A stretch of DNA of 64,000 bases from Onchocerca volvulus (taxonomy: Eukaryota > Nematoda > Chromadorea > Rhabditida > Onchocercidae). Below the pieces are notes generated by a model, which saw only the letters and a program-made list of their open reading frames with translations, was not told the DNA's origin and searched no databases. Both the position numbers and the translations under genes were made by a program. Where the stretch lies: assembly GCA_000499405.2 (NCBI GenBank), contig HG738138.1, forward strand, positions 1,240,001-1,304,000, given 5' to 3'. Positions 26,391 to 37,957 of this stretch are shown piece after piece. How positions within the stretch are numbered: position 1 is the first letter of the stretch; every line of letters starts with the position of its first letter.

Positions 26391-29300
26391 TCAAAAATCT
26401 GAAGCAAAGTTGAATCCCAGCTGACGGCGCGGCGGTTGCGGCGGTCCATTATATCCATATCCACTAAGGCCCCCTCCTCCATTACCATTACCTTTGAAAC
26501 CACCATTTATCTGACTGTTATTACCATTACCGGCATTTCGAAAGCCAGAACCACGTGATGTAACGTTGGAAGCACTGCCTCGACCACCTGAATTACCAGA
26601 ACCTCGACCACTATTGCGAGGTGCGCCACGAGAATTTCGTGAGTCATGAAAGCTATCACGTTCCTGACGTCGAATGCTACCACCAGTGCGACCACGTTCT
26701 CCGTCGGAACCCCCTTTTATGCCGCCATTTCCAAAATCATTACGTTGAGTAACACTGCCTTTAGCACCACGCACTTGTCGACGTTCATCACCACGAGTTC
26801 CAAATCCATTCACCTGTTCAACGCCATTGATAAAACTATCCTGAGCTTCATCCGAGCGTCGCTTCGACGACACTTCTGGTTTCGCCTCTAAAAATAAGAA
26901 CTGTCAGCAATTTTTTAAAGAATTCAATACCAAAATATAAAACTAAATAAATTCGAAACATTACTAATTTCCTTAAGCATCACCATTTATGTAGTGCAAT
27001 ATTGTGCTTAACATCTTTGAGACTGTATCATTCAGTATTAAACGGTAGTAGATCGCCACGGTCCTCATCTCCATCTCCAATAATTCAGACCACGAGACAA
27101 ATTAATTTATTCTTTAAAATAATAGTAATCCTAAAAGCTGACTATCCATGCTTTTGTTTGCTAATTCTCATATGAATCATCAATTCAAAGACTAAAAGCC
27201 GACAATATAGTGAACAAAATACAGATCGTACTTTTCATCACCACGAACTCCTCCCAGCTACCCCTCGAGGCAAGCAAACAAAGTCTCTTCCTCCACGAAA
27301 AACAATCGTGAAAGCATTTTATCTTCCCTCATATTTACACAGCTTCATTGTAGAGCTAAAGTAAATCGGTAAATGGGGAAAAATCTTTTCTTTTTCACTG
27401 GACAGCAATGGTTTCCAAAAAAAGGGGGGGGGGGGATTTCCTTTAAAATTAATGATTATTACTGAAAATATGCTTACTAGAGAGATAAAATTTACTGATA
27501 TCTAAAAAACATTTAAAAAATTAACGAAAAAATCTAACCAGCACGCCAAACACCATTATGATTAGGACCACTGACGGTATTTGTAGGATCTTCTGGAACG
27601 GCCATAGCTGGAAAAGGAATTGGCGGTGGTGGGTCACGCACAAGCGCTTTCGGATCGATCCCTCCCTCAAAACCAAACTCCGTATCACCTGCTTGATTCA
27701 TATCGCCTTTCGCATAGTTCTCCATTGATCCGTTGGCAACATGTACAAAAACTACCTAAAAAAGTCTTGGCTGCAAATAAAAGTCACTTTTAGTAAACAA
27801 AAATGTTTGCAAAGCACCAAGCCACTGCATAATTACATGCAATGCGCAACTGAATTACTGATAATATGAAGTGGCTATTCTGCAGCAAGAGACGATTCGA
27901 GACTAAAACAGATTGTAAATGTTACCTTTGGATCTTTCTTCGGCTGTTCAACAACGGATTCCAGCGCAGGCTCATCAGATTTAACAAATTGGTCCTTCTC
28001 CTTAGCACTATGACGCATATGCCCAGAATTCGCAATTTTCTCTAATAATTCCCTAATTTGAAATCCTAAAAATACAAATAGTAAAAAAAACACTAATTGG
28101 AATCAGTTTCATAAATAGCTATCACTGATGAACATAAATTTATCAGCCGAAACATGAATTCTTTATAATTAGGTTAGAAATTGAGAAATTATTACCTGAG
28201 AAATCATTCATAACTTTTTCTTTACTTCCTACAAGAATCTTATGCGCTAACTTCGAGCCATCCGTGCATTTCTTTTTGAAATCCATAAGGATATCCACCT
28301 CACCGCATTTCAAACCGAATGGTTCCGATAAATCCTCAATCACTTTGCACTCCTCTTCGGTAATCTTCTGAAACAATAGCATTAATATGATATATGAGAA
28401 TTTAGTGAGCGGAAATTTGCATATTGTTGAAAATACCGATGACTACCCAATTCAAGAAATCACATTTCAAAAAATAATGACACGTTATGAGAATAGAAAA
28501 TATCATTTGTCAGCATTTTGTAGAATTCTGTACTTATCTAAGCAGACGAAAGGCAATACAAGAATAAAAATATTCAAATCTACCGTTTCATTATCCGTTC
28601 CATTCAGAAAGACATCCTTAACTTCCACTTTGCCGAATCGCTCGATAACATTTTGAAAGTAGATGAAATCCTCCAAACGTTTTCGCTCATGTTCAGCAAG
28701 CTAAGATGAAGCAAATTTATACCATTTTCTAATATTCCAAAGCAAGAAATCGAACTGCAAACTCTTATCAAAACTCCTGTCCAAATTATCTGTTTTACCT
28801 ATGTGCATCACAGAAATCTTACCAAGATTACTAAAATCTATGTAGACTCAATACCTCGCTCTGAATACTACTGCGAGGAGATCATAAGTTGAGCTCGTAC
28901 AGTCCTAATTTTTCCGCAATATTTTTCATTAATCACTTTTTTAAACCTCAGTTATCAACTAAGTGATAATATTTTCCACATGCTTACCACTCCACGAAAT
29001 GCAATACATATCTGCCATTCAGAAAGCGAACAATGTCCGCTTTCCAACAAATCTTACTCTTTTTTGTAATTGAAATGAAATCTTCTGTACCGTTTCTTCA
29101 TCGCAAAGTTCTATGCTGCATGCGCTAGTAAGGGATTATGATGGATTTGATCTGATTAATCTACATTTTCAAATCTATTATATTCATTATATACTGAACT
29201 TATATGGTATGAATGAGAAGTATGGATGTAACATCATAATACTATAAACCTGCAAAGTAACACAAAAAAATTTGAACCAACTTACATCTTTCTTCATTCC

Positions 29301-29797
29301 GTCATCCCGTTGTTTGATGCCGCGAAGGTATTCCTTTTGCAGTGATTGCAAGATTCTGCTAATATCTTTCAGAAACTCTAGCTGTGTCTCAACTTCTCCG
29401 ATACAAAATCGAGCTTCGATCTGCTGCTCGCTAAGTTTTTTACCTTCTTTCAAATCCGCCTCGTATTGTAACAAACGGCTCTTAAATATCATTCGGTGGA
29501 AATTATATAATGATCAATAAATTTCCTGCATTGTAATTAGAAATTAAATGATGATAGGAACTTGAGGAAAATGGGATTTCAAAAAAGAATTAGTGAAATG
29601 AGAAAAAAATCATTTTTATAATGAAGTAATTTAAAGAGTGAGTAGTTTCTACATAATTTCAACGTTACATTAATCGCAGTATGTACCTTGCGCTTTTCCA
29701 GGTTTCGGCGTCGTTTGTCGAATGCAAACTGAATACCTGCATAAGGATTTGACAAGATGCTATCAGCAGTGCACTGGATGCTCTCCGGTCCCTTCAT
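26391..29797 (-). CDS. caprin: Caprin-family RNA-binding protein, 482 aa, seven exons
   Basis: Exons: 29797-29687, 29480-29286, 28700-28584, 28367-28196, 28065-27926, 27755-27539 and 26887-26391; all phases agree (483 codons). The N-terminal helical region matches vertebrate caprin-1 along its length: KRRRNLEKRK, then LSEQQIEARF, then QLEFLKDISRILQSLQKEY. Exon 3 carries FQNVIERFGKVEVKD and exon 4 ITEEECKVIEDL, both aligned with the caprin HR1 block. The last third (about residues 318-482) is glycine, arginine and asparagine-rich with RG/RGG-like repeats, typical of RNA-binding tails. The start ATG lies two bases after a ttccag acceptor, which fits a trans-splice site but could also be an internal exon. 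Known family role: ribonucleoprotein and stress-granule factors that bind G3BP in the cytoplasm. The family name is secure; function in this worm is inferred. Confidence 0.88.
27424..27435. repeat. G homopolymer, 12 nt
   Basis: Twelve consecutive G (C on the transcribed strand) in the intron before the last caprin exon. Striking in such AT-rich DNA; possibly a sequencing or assembly trouble spot. Confidence 0.9.
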
Positions 29798-30616
29798 GCC
29801 TGGAAGAAAGTTTTTTGAAATATCATCAGAACGACGAAATATTTTGCAACGCTGCTTGCTTAGAACACGATATGCAGCTCCCCACCCAAAGATCGATTAT
29901 AATTAAATCTCGTCCTCATCTCAACACACAATTTCAATAAAAGTTGCGAAAAATCATTCTTGTTAAAACGAAACAGAGATGTAAAACTCCACATCATAAA
30001 TTAATTTCAAGAAGATGGGAAAAAAAAAAGAAGAAAGAAATCAACTGGAAAAAAGAAAGAAGAAGAAAGAAACCAAGGAAAAAAGAAATCAAATGTATTT
30101 TTTTCTTTCATTTATTCCTACTATTCCTGGATTCATCATATCTCACTTGTCTTACAGTCATCTTATCTGAATTGGTTCTTTTCTTCGGAATTAAAATTTT
30201 CCACTATCGCTTGAATTCGAGTTAACAACGAAGTTTTCGTCGGAATTTAATTGTTTCTAAAAAGAAACCAGTTTCTTTCTCATTAGCAAAATAATGACGA
30301 ACGGCAACTCCGCAAGATCAACTGAACTTCCTTCGAAGTCGAGTCGAAATCGAAATAAAATAAAAATGAGAGAAAACTGGAATACCAGTAAGGATAAGCA
30401 TGGCGTAGCTGAACAAAACATCCCCGAGAAGGGGCGAGAGACAACCGCTTGCAAGACATACATTGGGGTGTAATGAATATTAAGAGTAGTGAACAGAAGA
30501 AAAGGGAGGAAGATCTGATGATAGGAAACGATGGAGTAGAAATTTGCATAAACATGCTTTTGCTTTTCTCTTATTCTCCTCTTCACATCTCACCGCTATG
30601 CCTAACAAATAGAAGA

Positions 30617-31218
30617 ATGACGACATTGCAAGCTCAAAAAAAGTTTAGTCAAGGTACTCCTATTTAATCTTGAAATCTGAAAAACAGCGAAAACCGGATG
30701 TATCGCCGGATCAGAATCAGAAGAAGATATAAAACGTCAGATTTCGACATTTTAAAAGGAACTAAAATTTATGAACAACTTTTATAAGTTTCATACGTGT
30801 GAGACAAATGTGAAGCGACGTGAATGGCTTGCATTGCATTGACTTTTATTCACTTTTTTTCTTGGCGGAAACTCAAAACTGAAACTTCGACATATTCCAG
30901 AACATTCAAGGATCTATCATTGAATCCTGAATCGTTTTTGAAAGGCCTAATATCAGTCCAAAATAACGGCGACATTGACCGCGAAAACCAAATAAACACC
31001 GAAAATCATAGAATTGACCACTCCTCTGCTTGTTTACCAATAGTCGGAACAGCGACTTCTCCTCCTCCACCACAACAAAGCCACCAAACTATGCCTTGCC
31101 TCTCCCTCAACAACCAGGAAAACAGCCCACGCCAATCGACGATCAGCAACGTCGAATTGTGAAACAGTCGCGAAGTGCAACGAAGTCGTCCATCTTTGAA
31201 GCAGAATTTAAACCGTAG
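30617..31218 (+). CDS. Coding-like island, possible small plus-strand gene
   Basis: The stretch between the caprin and SIRT7 genes is less AT-rich than its surroundings and has long open frames. A possible first exon starts at ATG 30617 (MTTLQAQKKFSQ) and ends at a GT in phase 1. An acceptor (aaaaacag) near 30689 joins it in phase to a short ORF rich in E and S. Further on, an acceptor near 30901 opens a frame to a TGA at 31160-31162. An overlapping frame after the AG at 31047 ends in KSSIFEAEFKP and a TAG at 31216-31218. An AATAAA lies at about 31327. The exact structure is unresolved, the two long frames compete, and I recognise no domain. It could also be 5' UTR or promoter sequence of the flanking genes. 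Confidence 0.3.
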
Positions 31219-32960
31219 TGAAGCTCGGATACCTAGTTAACGGATTTGAATACTTAATTAACCTTAATTCAGCTTATCTTCCGGCAATCAATCCCACAAG
31301 TCAAAAATTAAGAGATGCCCAGATTTCAATAAATCACTTTTAACAAATAATTAAAATTCACTGAATCATCTCTAATAAATAACAGTGGAAAACAGAAAAT
31401 CCGTCATTTCCATAATAGAGGCATAAAAGGTACGTTATACTACAGTAATTGATTCCCACAAGAAATTTACCTCCAAATTGATTTTTAGACCGAAGTAAAA
31501 CTTGAAACTTTTCCCCGAAAAAAGAAGTCCTTACGAGCGTGATATCGTATTTCCGGGACCGTTCCGGAAACACCAATACCCATTAAAATCATGAAGGCAA
31601 ATTCGGTCAAGTATAGTCTGATCATCTTGAATGTGGCGCTCTAACGAAGAAACAGCAATGGAAACGGTATCCACGTAGGCGGCAATTTAAATATGACTAA
31701 TCACAAGTTTATAAAAATATAAACAGCCTTCCTATCTGTAAGTGATTGACATTGCTTATTACCTATAACGGTTATTCCATCGAATGTCAATTTAAGAATT
31801 GTCTGTTTGTATTTACAAATCATTGCTAAATCGTAAAATACTACATATTATCTTTGAGGTAACGAGGAAGTGGACGTAAATGACATAAATAACGGAGGAC
31901 AGGGAAATTTTCAGTATTTTGTAAACTTCCTGAAAACTTCATTATTAAAAAATATACCTCGAGAAAATGACTTTTATCCTACCTGAAACTATTCCACGAA
32001 ATAATAACTGATGTTAACTACTAGTAATGTTTGATATTCCTTACGTATGGATAATTTGCTCCGTACGCTAATTATTCTAAATAAAGTTCGTAAGTTTCAC
32101 TCTACTTCTGTCATATTTTTCTCATGATTAACTTGTGTATTCATTTTCCGCTAATATTGTCAAATATCAATGCAAATATCTTGCTTCTGAAAATTTATTA
32201 TAGAGAATATTCTGTCTTTTGTTCATTAACGATTCGGATTTTTTATGTTTTATGAATCATACCTGCATGTATTTGTTCTATTTACACGTAACGCTAACAC
32301 TAACACTTCGAAATTTTTAATTTACATACATCTATACTTCTATATAACTATATCAGATGCATACGTGTAAGATACACGTACGATGAAACTTTTAAACTTA
32401 CTTGCATATAACATGTATATTACATCCACACATAAGTAAGCTATACGTACGATGGAACTTTTAGACACATATCTACACCTGCATAAGACTATATCATGCC
32501 CACGCACGTGTAAGTTACACGTGTTTACGTATAGGTTAAATGGACGAGGATACACACGGCTATCATTTCGTGCAATGAGAGACAGTCGTATGACAGCAAA
32601 AATCGATGCACCGTAGCGTATGAATATGTGCATATGTGTATGTATGTATATATGTGTGCGTATGTTCGCGTGGCATCCCAACGAGTGCAGGCTGTTGCAC
32701 CTTTCCTGCGTTCGTTCAACAATGCGCTTTATCACGCATATTGCGCTTGCACAAATTGGTTGTGGGTTGGGTGCACGTGAATGTGCACTTCGTGCATTTC
32801 GTGTGTTGCACTGTATGAATTATGCGAGCCGTTTCGACCTGATGATAATTTCTAATTAAGATTTAAGTGATGGTGCAACTTCTGGATATTGTAACGTAAG
32901 TGAACGAGAAGGAATGTGGCGAATAATTTCCCCTTCAATTCCTGAAATTTGCATGATTTA
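31219..32960. promoter_or_regulatory. Region upstream of the SIRT7 gene
   Basis: No exon is supported. The right half (about 32330-32830) is rich in ACGT-core words (ACACGTAC, TACGTA, CACGTG) and in TATG/TGTA dinucleotide stretches. An imperfect tandem unit of about 69 bp, with a core like ACGTACGATGRAACTTTT, occurs at about 32373 and 32443. Confidence 0.45.
32505..32779. promoter_or_regulatory. Three palindromic CACGTG E-boxes
   Basis: CACGTG occurs at 32505-32510, 32518-32523 and 32774-32779, that is 220-500 bp upstream of the SIRT7 start codon. The first two are 13 bp apart, centre to centre. CACGTG is the classical site of Myc/Max, MITF/TFEB (HLH-30 in nematodes) and related bHLH factors. 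Binding here is inference. Confidence 0.5.
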
Positions 32961-33003
32961 ATTTCAGATTATGATGATGAATAATTATACACTGGTACCA
33001 TGA
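32961..33003 (+). promoter_or_regulatory. 5' leader of SIRT7: splice acceptor and overlapping uORF
   Basis: An atttcag acceptor at 32961-32967 is followed at once by three ATG codons. They open a ten-codon upstream ORF (MMMNNYTLVP) whose TGA (33001-33003) overlaps the ATG at 33000 used for SIRT7. The acceptor could receive a spliced leader. The overlap would couple translation of the two frames. Confidence 0.45.
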
Positions 33004-36000
33004 AGAGAGCGGATCGTTTACGAGAGGTTGGTTATTTTGTGAAATTTCGCAGTCTTTTATTAAAAATTTTCCAGCATTAAGTGATGATTATTTCTTCGTA
33101 ATATCTTGATGAATATTTTTGAATTTAGCAAGAAGGATGTTTACAATCAGTTTTAGTGAAAATCTGGATAATCCTGATGTAACAGATTTGTAAATTTGTG
33201 AAGAGAAAATAAGAGAGGATGTTTCTGGAATTTTCTTTTCTTTTTTTTTTTTTCTTTTTTTCAAACATCAATTGGATTTCGCTTTTTGACTACAGGGAAG
33301 AATTATCATGTTATCATTTATAGTTTAAATGTTTTTTAAAAGATGAATTCATTTTCTTTTTTTATTACAAGTTTTTTGTCATTTAAATTTTTAGCTTTTA
33401 AAAAATCTAACCTAGATATTCCTTACCGCGGGGTTAGGATTGGAAGAGTCGGATTATTCCAGCTTCAGAAGTTTAAGGAGGACACAGTTAGACGAAGCGG
33501 TTAACATTATGAGCCAGCAACTTTTTTTTGGAACTGATGATGTACAACGATACCTAGTTTCCGTTACCTCGGGAGATCTGCTTCCTTATTTGATTGGTAA
33601 GTTCTAATTTTGATTCATTACATTATGATATGTGGAATTCAGGTTGAAGAGGCTGATGATGTGGTTACTGAGAAATGCAAAATTTTGGCTGATTTATTGA
33701 AAAATGCAAAATGCACTGTCGTATATACCGGAGCCGGAATTAGCACGGTGTGATTTCGCTTCTAAAAGAATTTAATAGAGTTTTTTTCCTTTATTTGCGT
33801 AATGTTTTCTTTTTCTTTTTCGAGTTACATACAGGATTAAAAATCATCGATCGAGTTTAGAAAATATTAGATAAGTTAGGTAGTTTCAAATAGTGCAAGT
33901 AAGTTACAGTAGCTTATGGAATATAAATGAAGTTCAAATAGATAAAAAATCAGAAAAACAAGATTTCAAACGATAGTTTTACTTATGAATCGGAGTATTG
34001 CGAAAGAATTGTTTAAATAATTTCTTGTAACATTCCAGGCAGCATCAATACCAGATTATCGAGGTCCTAATGGTGTTTGGACCTTGGCTGAAAAAGGAAT
34101 CGTATCTTTGAAGTTTGTTTTTAATGTTGACCTATTTCTTGATACTGTTTCAAAATCTTATAATGAATCTCTTGTATGTATAGCATCATCTGCCTATTGT
34201 GTTACGTAATTGTAACGGATGGCTAATTCATCTGATCGTTTTTATTTGATTGCTCATATTACTTTTGCGTTCCTTGTCTCGTTACCAGAGTTAAAGTAGA
34301 TGCAATTATGATTTTAATTTTAGATGTGCGAATCCAGTGGAATCGGGACCAACTGTAAGCCATATGATATTGAAGGAGATGTGTCGAAGTGGATTGGTGC
34401 GTCACATACTCTCACAGAATTGTGATGGTCTTCATTTGCGTTCAGGCTTACCACAAAAAATGCTTTCTGAAATTCATGGAAATATGCATATTGAAGTATG
34501 TCAGCATTGTGAGCCACCACGACAATATGTCCGACCTTTCGATGTCACTGGAAAAAGTCAGTTCAGGTCAGCTTTGAATGATACTTGTTTTAAAAAATTT
34601 TGATTCATTTCTTTATAAATTCATATAACCTATACTTTACTCTTAATTTTTTGCTTAAAATTTTGCTGAGCAAAACCTTTACAGTATGGCATGGAATTTC
34701 CATTCCTTATGCCCTTGTTTTATTTCTTTTTTTCTTTTTTTTTTTTTTTTTTGATATTTATGTACTTTTATGTAATTACATAAGTTTTTGTACGTTAATT
34801 CTGTAAGAACGAAATATTCGGAATGCTCCACTTTAGGCGTCATGGTACTGGGCGCATGTGTGTGATGTGCAACAATGAATTAACGGATACAATTGTGCAT
34901 TTTGGTGAGGCTGGTAAAGTGCCATGGCCGTTAAATTGGAATGGAATTATTTCCTTAATTGATCGATGTGATCTCATATTGTGTATAGGAACAAGTTTAG
35001 CTGTCCTTAAGGAATATCATTTTTTGTGGCCGAAATCAAGAAGTGGTACACAGGTTCGTTGCAGTAATAATGTTATTGATCTGTATTGTTCCTCTCTCCG
35101 TTGTGATCTTTAGATAAATTATACTTTTTATAGATAGCTATTGTAAATCTACAATGGACACCAAAGGATAGATTATCTTGTTTAAAAATTAATGCAAAAT
35201 GCGACGTCGTCATGGAAAAATTGGCAAGCCTTCTCGGAATTTCAATTAATCGTTATTGCCGGTGAATCATTGTTTATACTTATTTCACTTCATAGATATA
35301 TTTTGAGCGGATTTTTGCTAAAAATTTATGTTGTGTAAATTCTGTTTTCCTTCATATATTTGAATTCAGCATATGGTTTTGATATGTGAAAACTTCAAGA
35401 TTTGTTATTCACTATAGGAATTGTGATCCGGTACTTAATCCAAAACGGAGTGTTCGTGTTTGGGAGTTAAGAGAACGTTTAACGGATTGTACTTGTCGAA
35501 ATCGTATGTCGCGTGCAGCTGTTCAACAGCAACCTTCAAAAGGTATTCCTGGATGGTGGGCATTTGAAATTCAAAAAGCAATAAAGAGATCTTCACAAGG
35601 TTAGTTTCTTAAAGCTTTCTAGTTGTAATTATTTCGAAGACAGTTCAGGCAGCTCATTGTTTGTACACATCGATTCAGTGCACTTTTTAGCATCGCGCGG
35701 AAGCTCTAGAAAGCGTCATTGCTCGAGCAACTCCCAACGTAGTGATTCCTCAGATGTCCCTTATGATTCAGTTTCGGGAAGTTCAGATGATGCGAAGAAC
35801 GTCTTAGATAATGCAGTCTTATCAGCAAAAGGACCAAACAGCGAAGCAATGAATAAGAAAGAAGTACTGATAAGTAGCAGCGAAATAAATCCGGAAATTT
35901 TAACTAACGAGAATTCTAGCGATTCATCTGAAAACTCCCTTGAAACGTCATGTCCGGATGGTAGTGTTGTGGATCCAGCGGTTGCCGAGTGTTTATGTGG

Positions 36001-36100
36001 TATATTACTGTCGCTTAAAAAGGAGCCGAACTCATTATCGGTAGCTTCGAAGGTGCAAAATGTGGTACCTAGTACCATATCTGTTTGCACCTATGCATAG
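33000..36100 (+). CDS. SIRT7: SIRT7-type NAD-dependent protein deacylase (sirtuin)
   Basis: Core exons: 33643-33747, 34039-34112, 34324-34566, 34837-35053, 35134-35261, 35418-35599 and 35649-36100 (stop TAG); every join is in phase. A first exon at 33000-33026 (MKRADRLRE) joins directly in phase, giving 475 aa. Seen motifs: GAGIST and ASIPDYRGPNGVWTL (NAD fold), QNCDGLHLRSGLP, the catalytic histidine in EIHGN (about residue 120), zinc cysteines CQHC and CVMC, GTSL, and NLQWTPKD, which is characteristic of SIRT7. The tail from about residue 326 is serine-rich with a basic SRKRH patch. An optional exon at about 33418-33591 is open but ends in phase 1, so it joins only through a weaker acceptor. 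Family role: chromatin deacylase, nucleolar in vertebrates; C. elegans sir-2.4 is the SIRT6/7 relative. The intron after 34112 uses an unusual GTTTGT donor. Confidence 0.9.
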
Positions 36101-36923
36101 GGATCTGCTGCTGTTTCTATTTTGTTAATGGTATTTCGAACTTTTTTTTCTCTATTTTCAAGACAACATATTGTGATCCGACTATATGTTATTCTCTATT
36201 TTATTGTATTTAACATATTTCAACTGAAAATGCGTTCTATTTCGCTTCTCAGGTTCTCAGTAGATTTGTTTTATCTCTTTGGTGTTATTTTTAATAATTT
36301 GCTTCTAGAATTTTTGACAGATATTCTATTTATTTCTATAAATCTGATAATATTGGTGGGCTTTTTAGATTGTTTCAGAATAACAGAAAATTCACGCATT
36401 TTCTGTCATTTTTATCTTTGAATCATTGAAAATTGTACCATATCTTTTGATTAAAAGATATATTAAAGCATATAAGTAACTATTCATATAAAAAATATAT
36501 TCTTTATGCGAATGAAACGGATTGTAATGGAATTAGATTTATATTATAATTTAAAAACTTCCGCAATCTTTTTTAAAGTTCGCAAAATTTATATTTATTT
36601 GCCGTCATCATTTAATTTCTCATTTAAATGGATTTAAGAATATCTTAATCCTTCTCGCCGCTTTTTCATTTGTTCTATGATTGATGTTATCAGAATAGCT
36701 TTCCACGTGGTGTTGTATTTTCGACAATCATTTTGTTTGTTCCTTTTTTTTTTTTTTTTTTTTTTTTCTAATCATTTTCTGTTATGATTTGTGCAATTTT
36801 CATCTGTTTCATTGTATTTTATCCATTGTATTATTTATACATATATAGTTGATATTTCCTGGAATTAATCATAAAGTTTTTCTTTTTGTTAAATTGTTTC
36901 AGAAAGTAGCATGTCTTAGTTAA

Positions 36924-36983
36924 TGACTGGAACTGAAATTTGATAGCTCCAAGTGACTGGAACTCGAATTTGATAACTCTAAG
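36924..36983. repeat. 30-bp tandem duplication
   Basis: Two adjacent units beginning TGACTGGAACT and differing at a few positions; a partial third copy (AAGTGACT) follows. Confidence 0.8.
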
Positions 36984-37929
36984 CAAGTGACTCTTAAAAC
37001 AGTTGTGTCTGACATACTTTAAGAATATTTCGAAACTCCGAATAATTTAAATATTCGTAATAAAGAAGAATGTGAGAAATATCATTACACAAACATTGCA
37101 TATTTATTTCCAACAAAATTCTTAGTATTTTGTTAACCGTTTGTTAATGTGTTTGTTATGTACGCAATCAACATGATCATCACATGCTTGAGAACAGGAA
37201 AGAATTAGGCAGTCCTGATCTTGAAATTCAGCCTGGATTCACGATATCATTTTCTGGTTTAAATTATGGAAATATCAAATATCGTACTTGAAATATTCAC
37301 GAGATTCAATCTGAATGTATTCGATGGAAAGATTCTCATCGAGTATTGTTTAAATTTCTTCGCAGAATAATTTTAATCTCATTGAAACGATTAATTTCCA
37401 CGTCTTCGATATGCCTGTTCCTATCGCAAAGAATTTGAAAAAGTTTCTTTAATACTCAACAATCTGAAAACAAAATGTTTGATTCTATTTGGAATCTATA
37501 TTCTGCTAGGCAGTGATGTAACTTCAAGTTATCTCTCTGTTATTTACTTGAAATTTTAATGTTATCAATTTATCGAGTTTTTTCAAAATTTATCCAAGTA
37601 TCAGTAATTTGGTATTTCGGAAAAAGTAGTTCGAAATTTTGAAAGAAGAGCTGGATATATTACGAATACATTTTATTTGCCTTTTCTTGCAGTTTTGCGT
37701 GAAACATAAATTTTTCAGATTTTAATTAGTGCAAAACGAAATATGAAGAAAATTAATCTAGTTAAGAATTTATTAAATTTCTGTCGTTTTTTTTCTCTCT
37801 CTGTCTTTTTTTTTTTTGTTATTTTCGAAATATCACATTATATATATATATATATATATATAGAAAAATGATATCAACAAGCAGGACAAATTGATGAATT
37901 AAAAATATTATTGCTTTACAGATGACATC

Positions 37930-37957
37930 TGTCAAATGTCAAATGTCAAATGTCAAA
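37930..37957. repeat. Heptamer tandem repeat (TGTCAAA)4
   Basis: Four perfect copies of TGTCAAA, in the intergenic region between SIRT7 and the DSL gene. Confidence 0.95.

Noticed and set aside
26173..26394. 73-codon minus-strand ORF right after the caprin stop
   Set aside because: No ATG start and no splice signals; most simply the caprin 3' UTR.
26507..26891. ORFs overlapping the last caprin exon in other frames
   Set aside because: Shadows of the RG-rich coding exon.
32340..32859. Several 60-130 codon ORFs on both strands
   Set aside because: Produced by TATG/ACGT-rich repeats upstream of SIRT7; no splice sites and conflicting frames.
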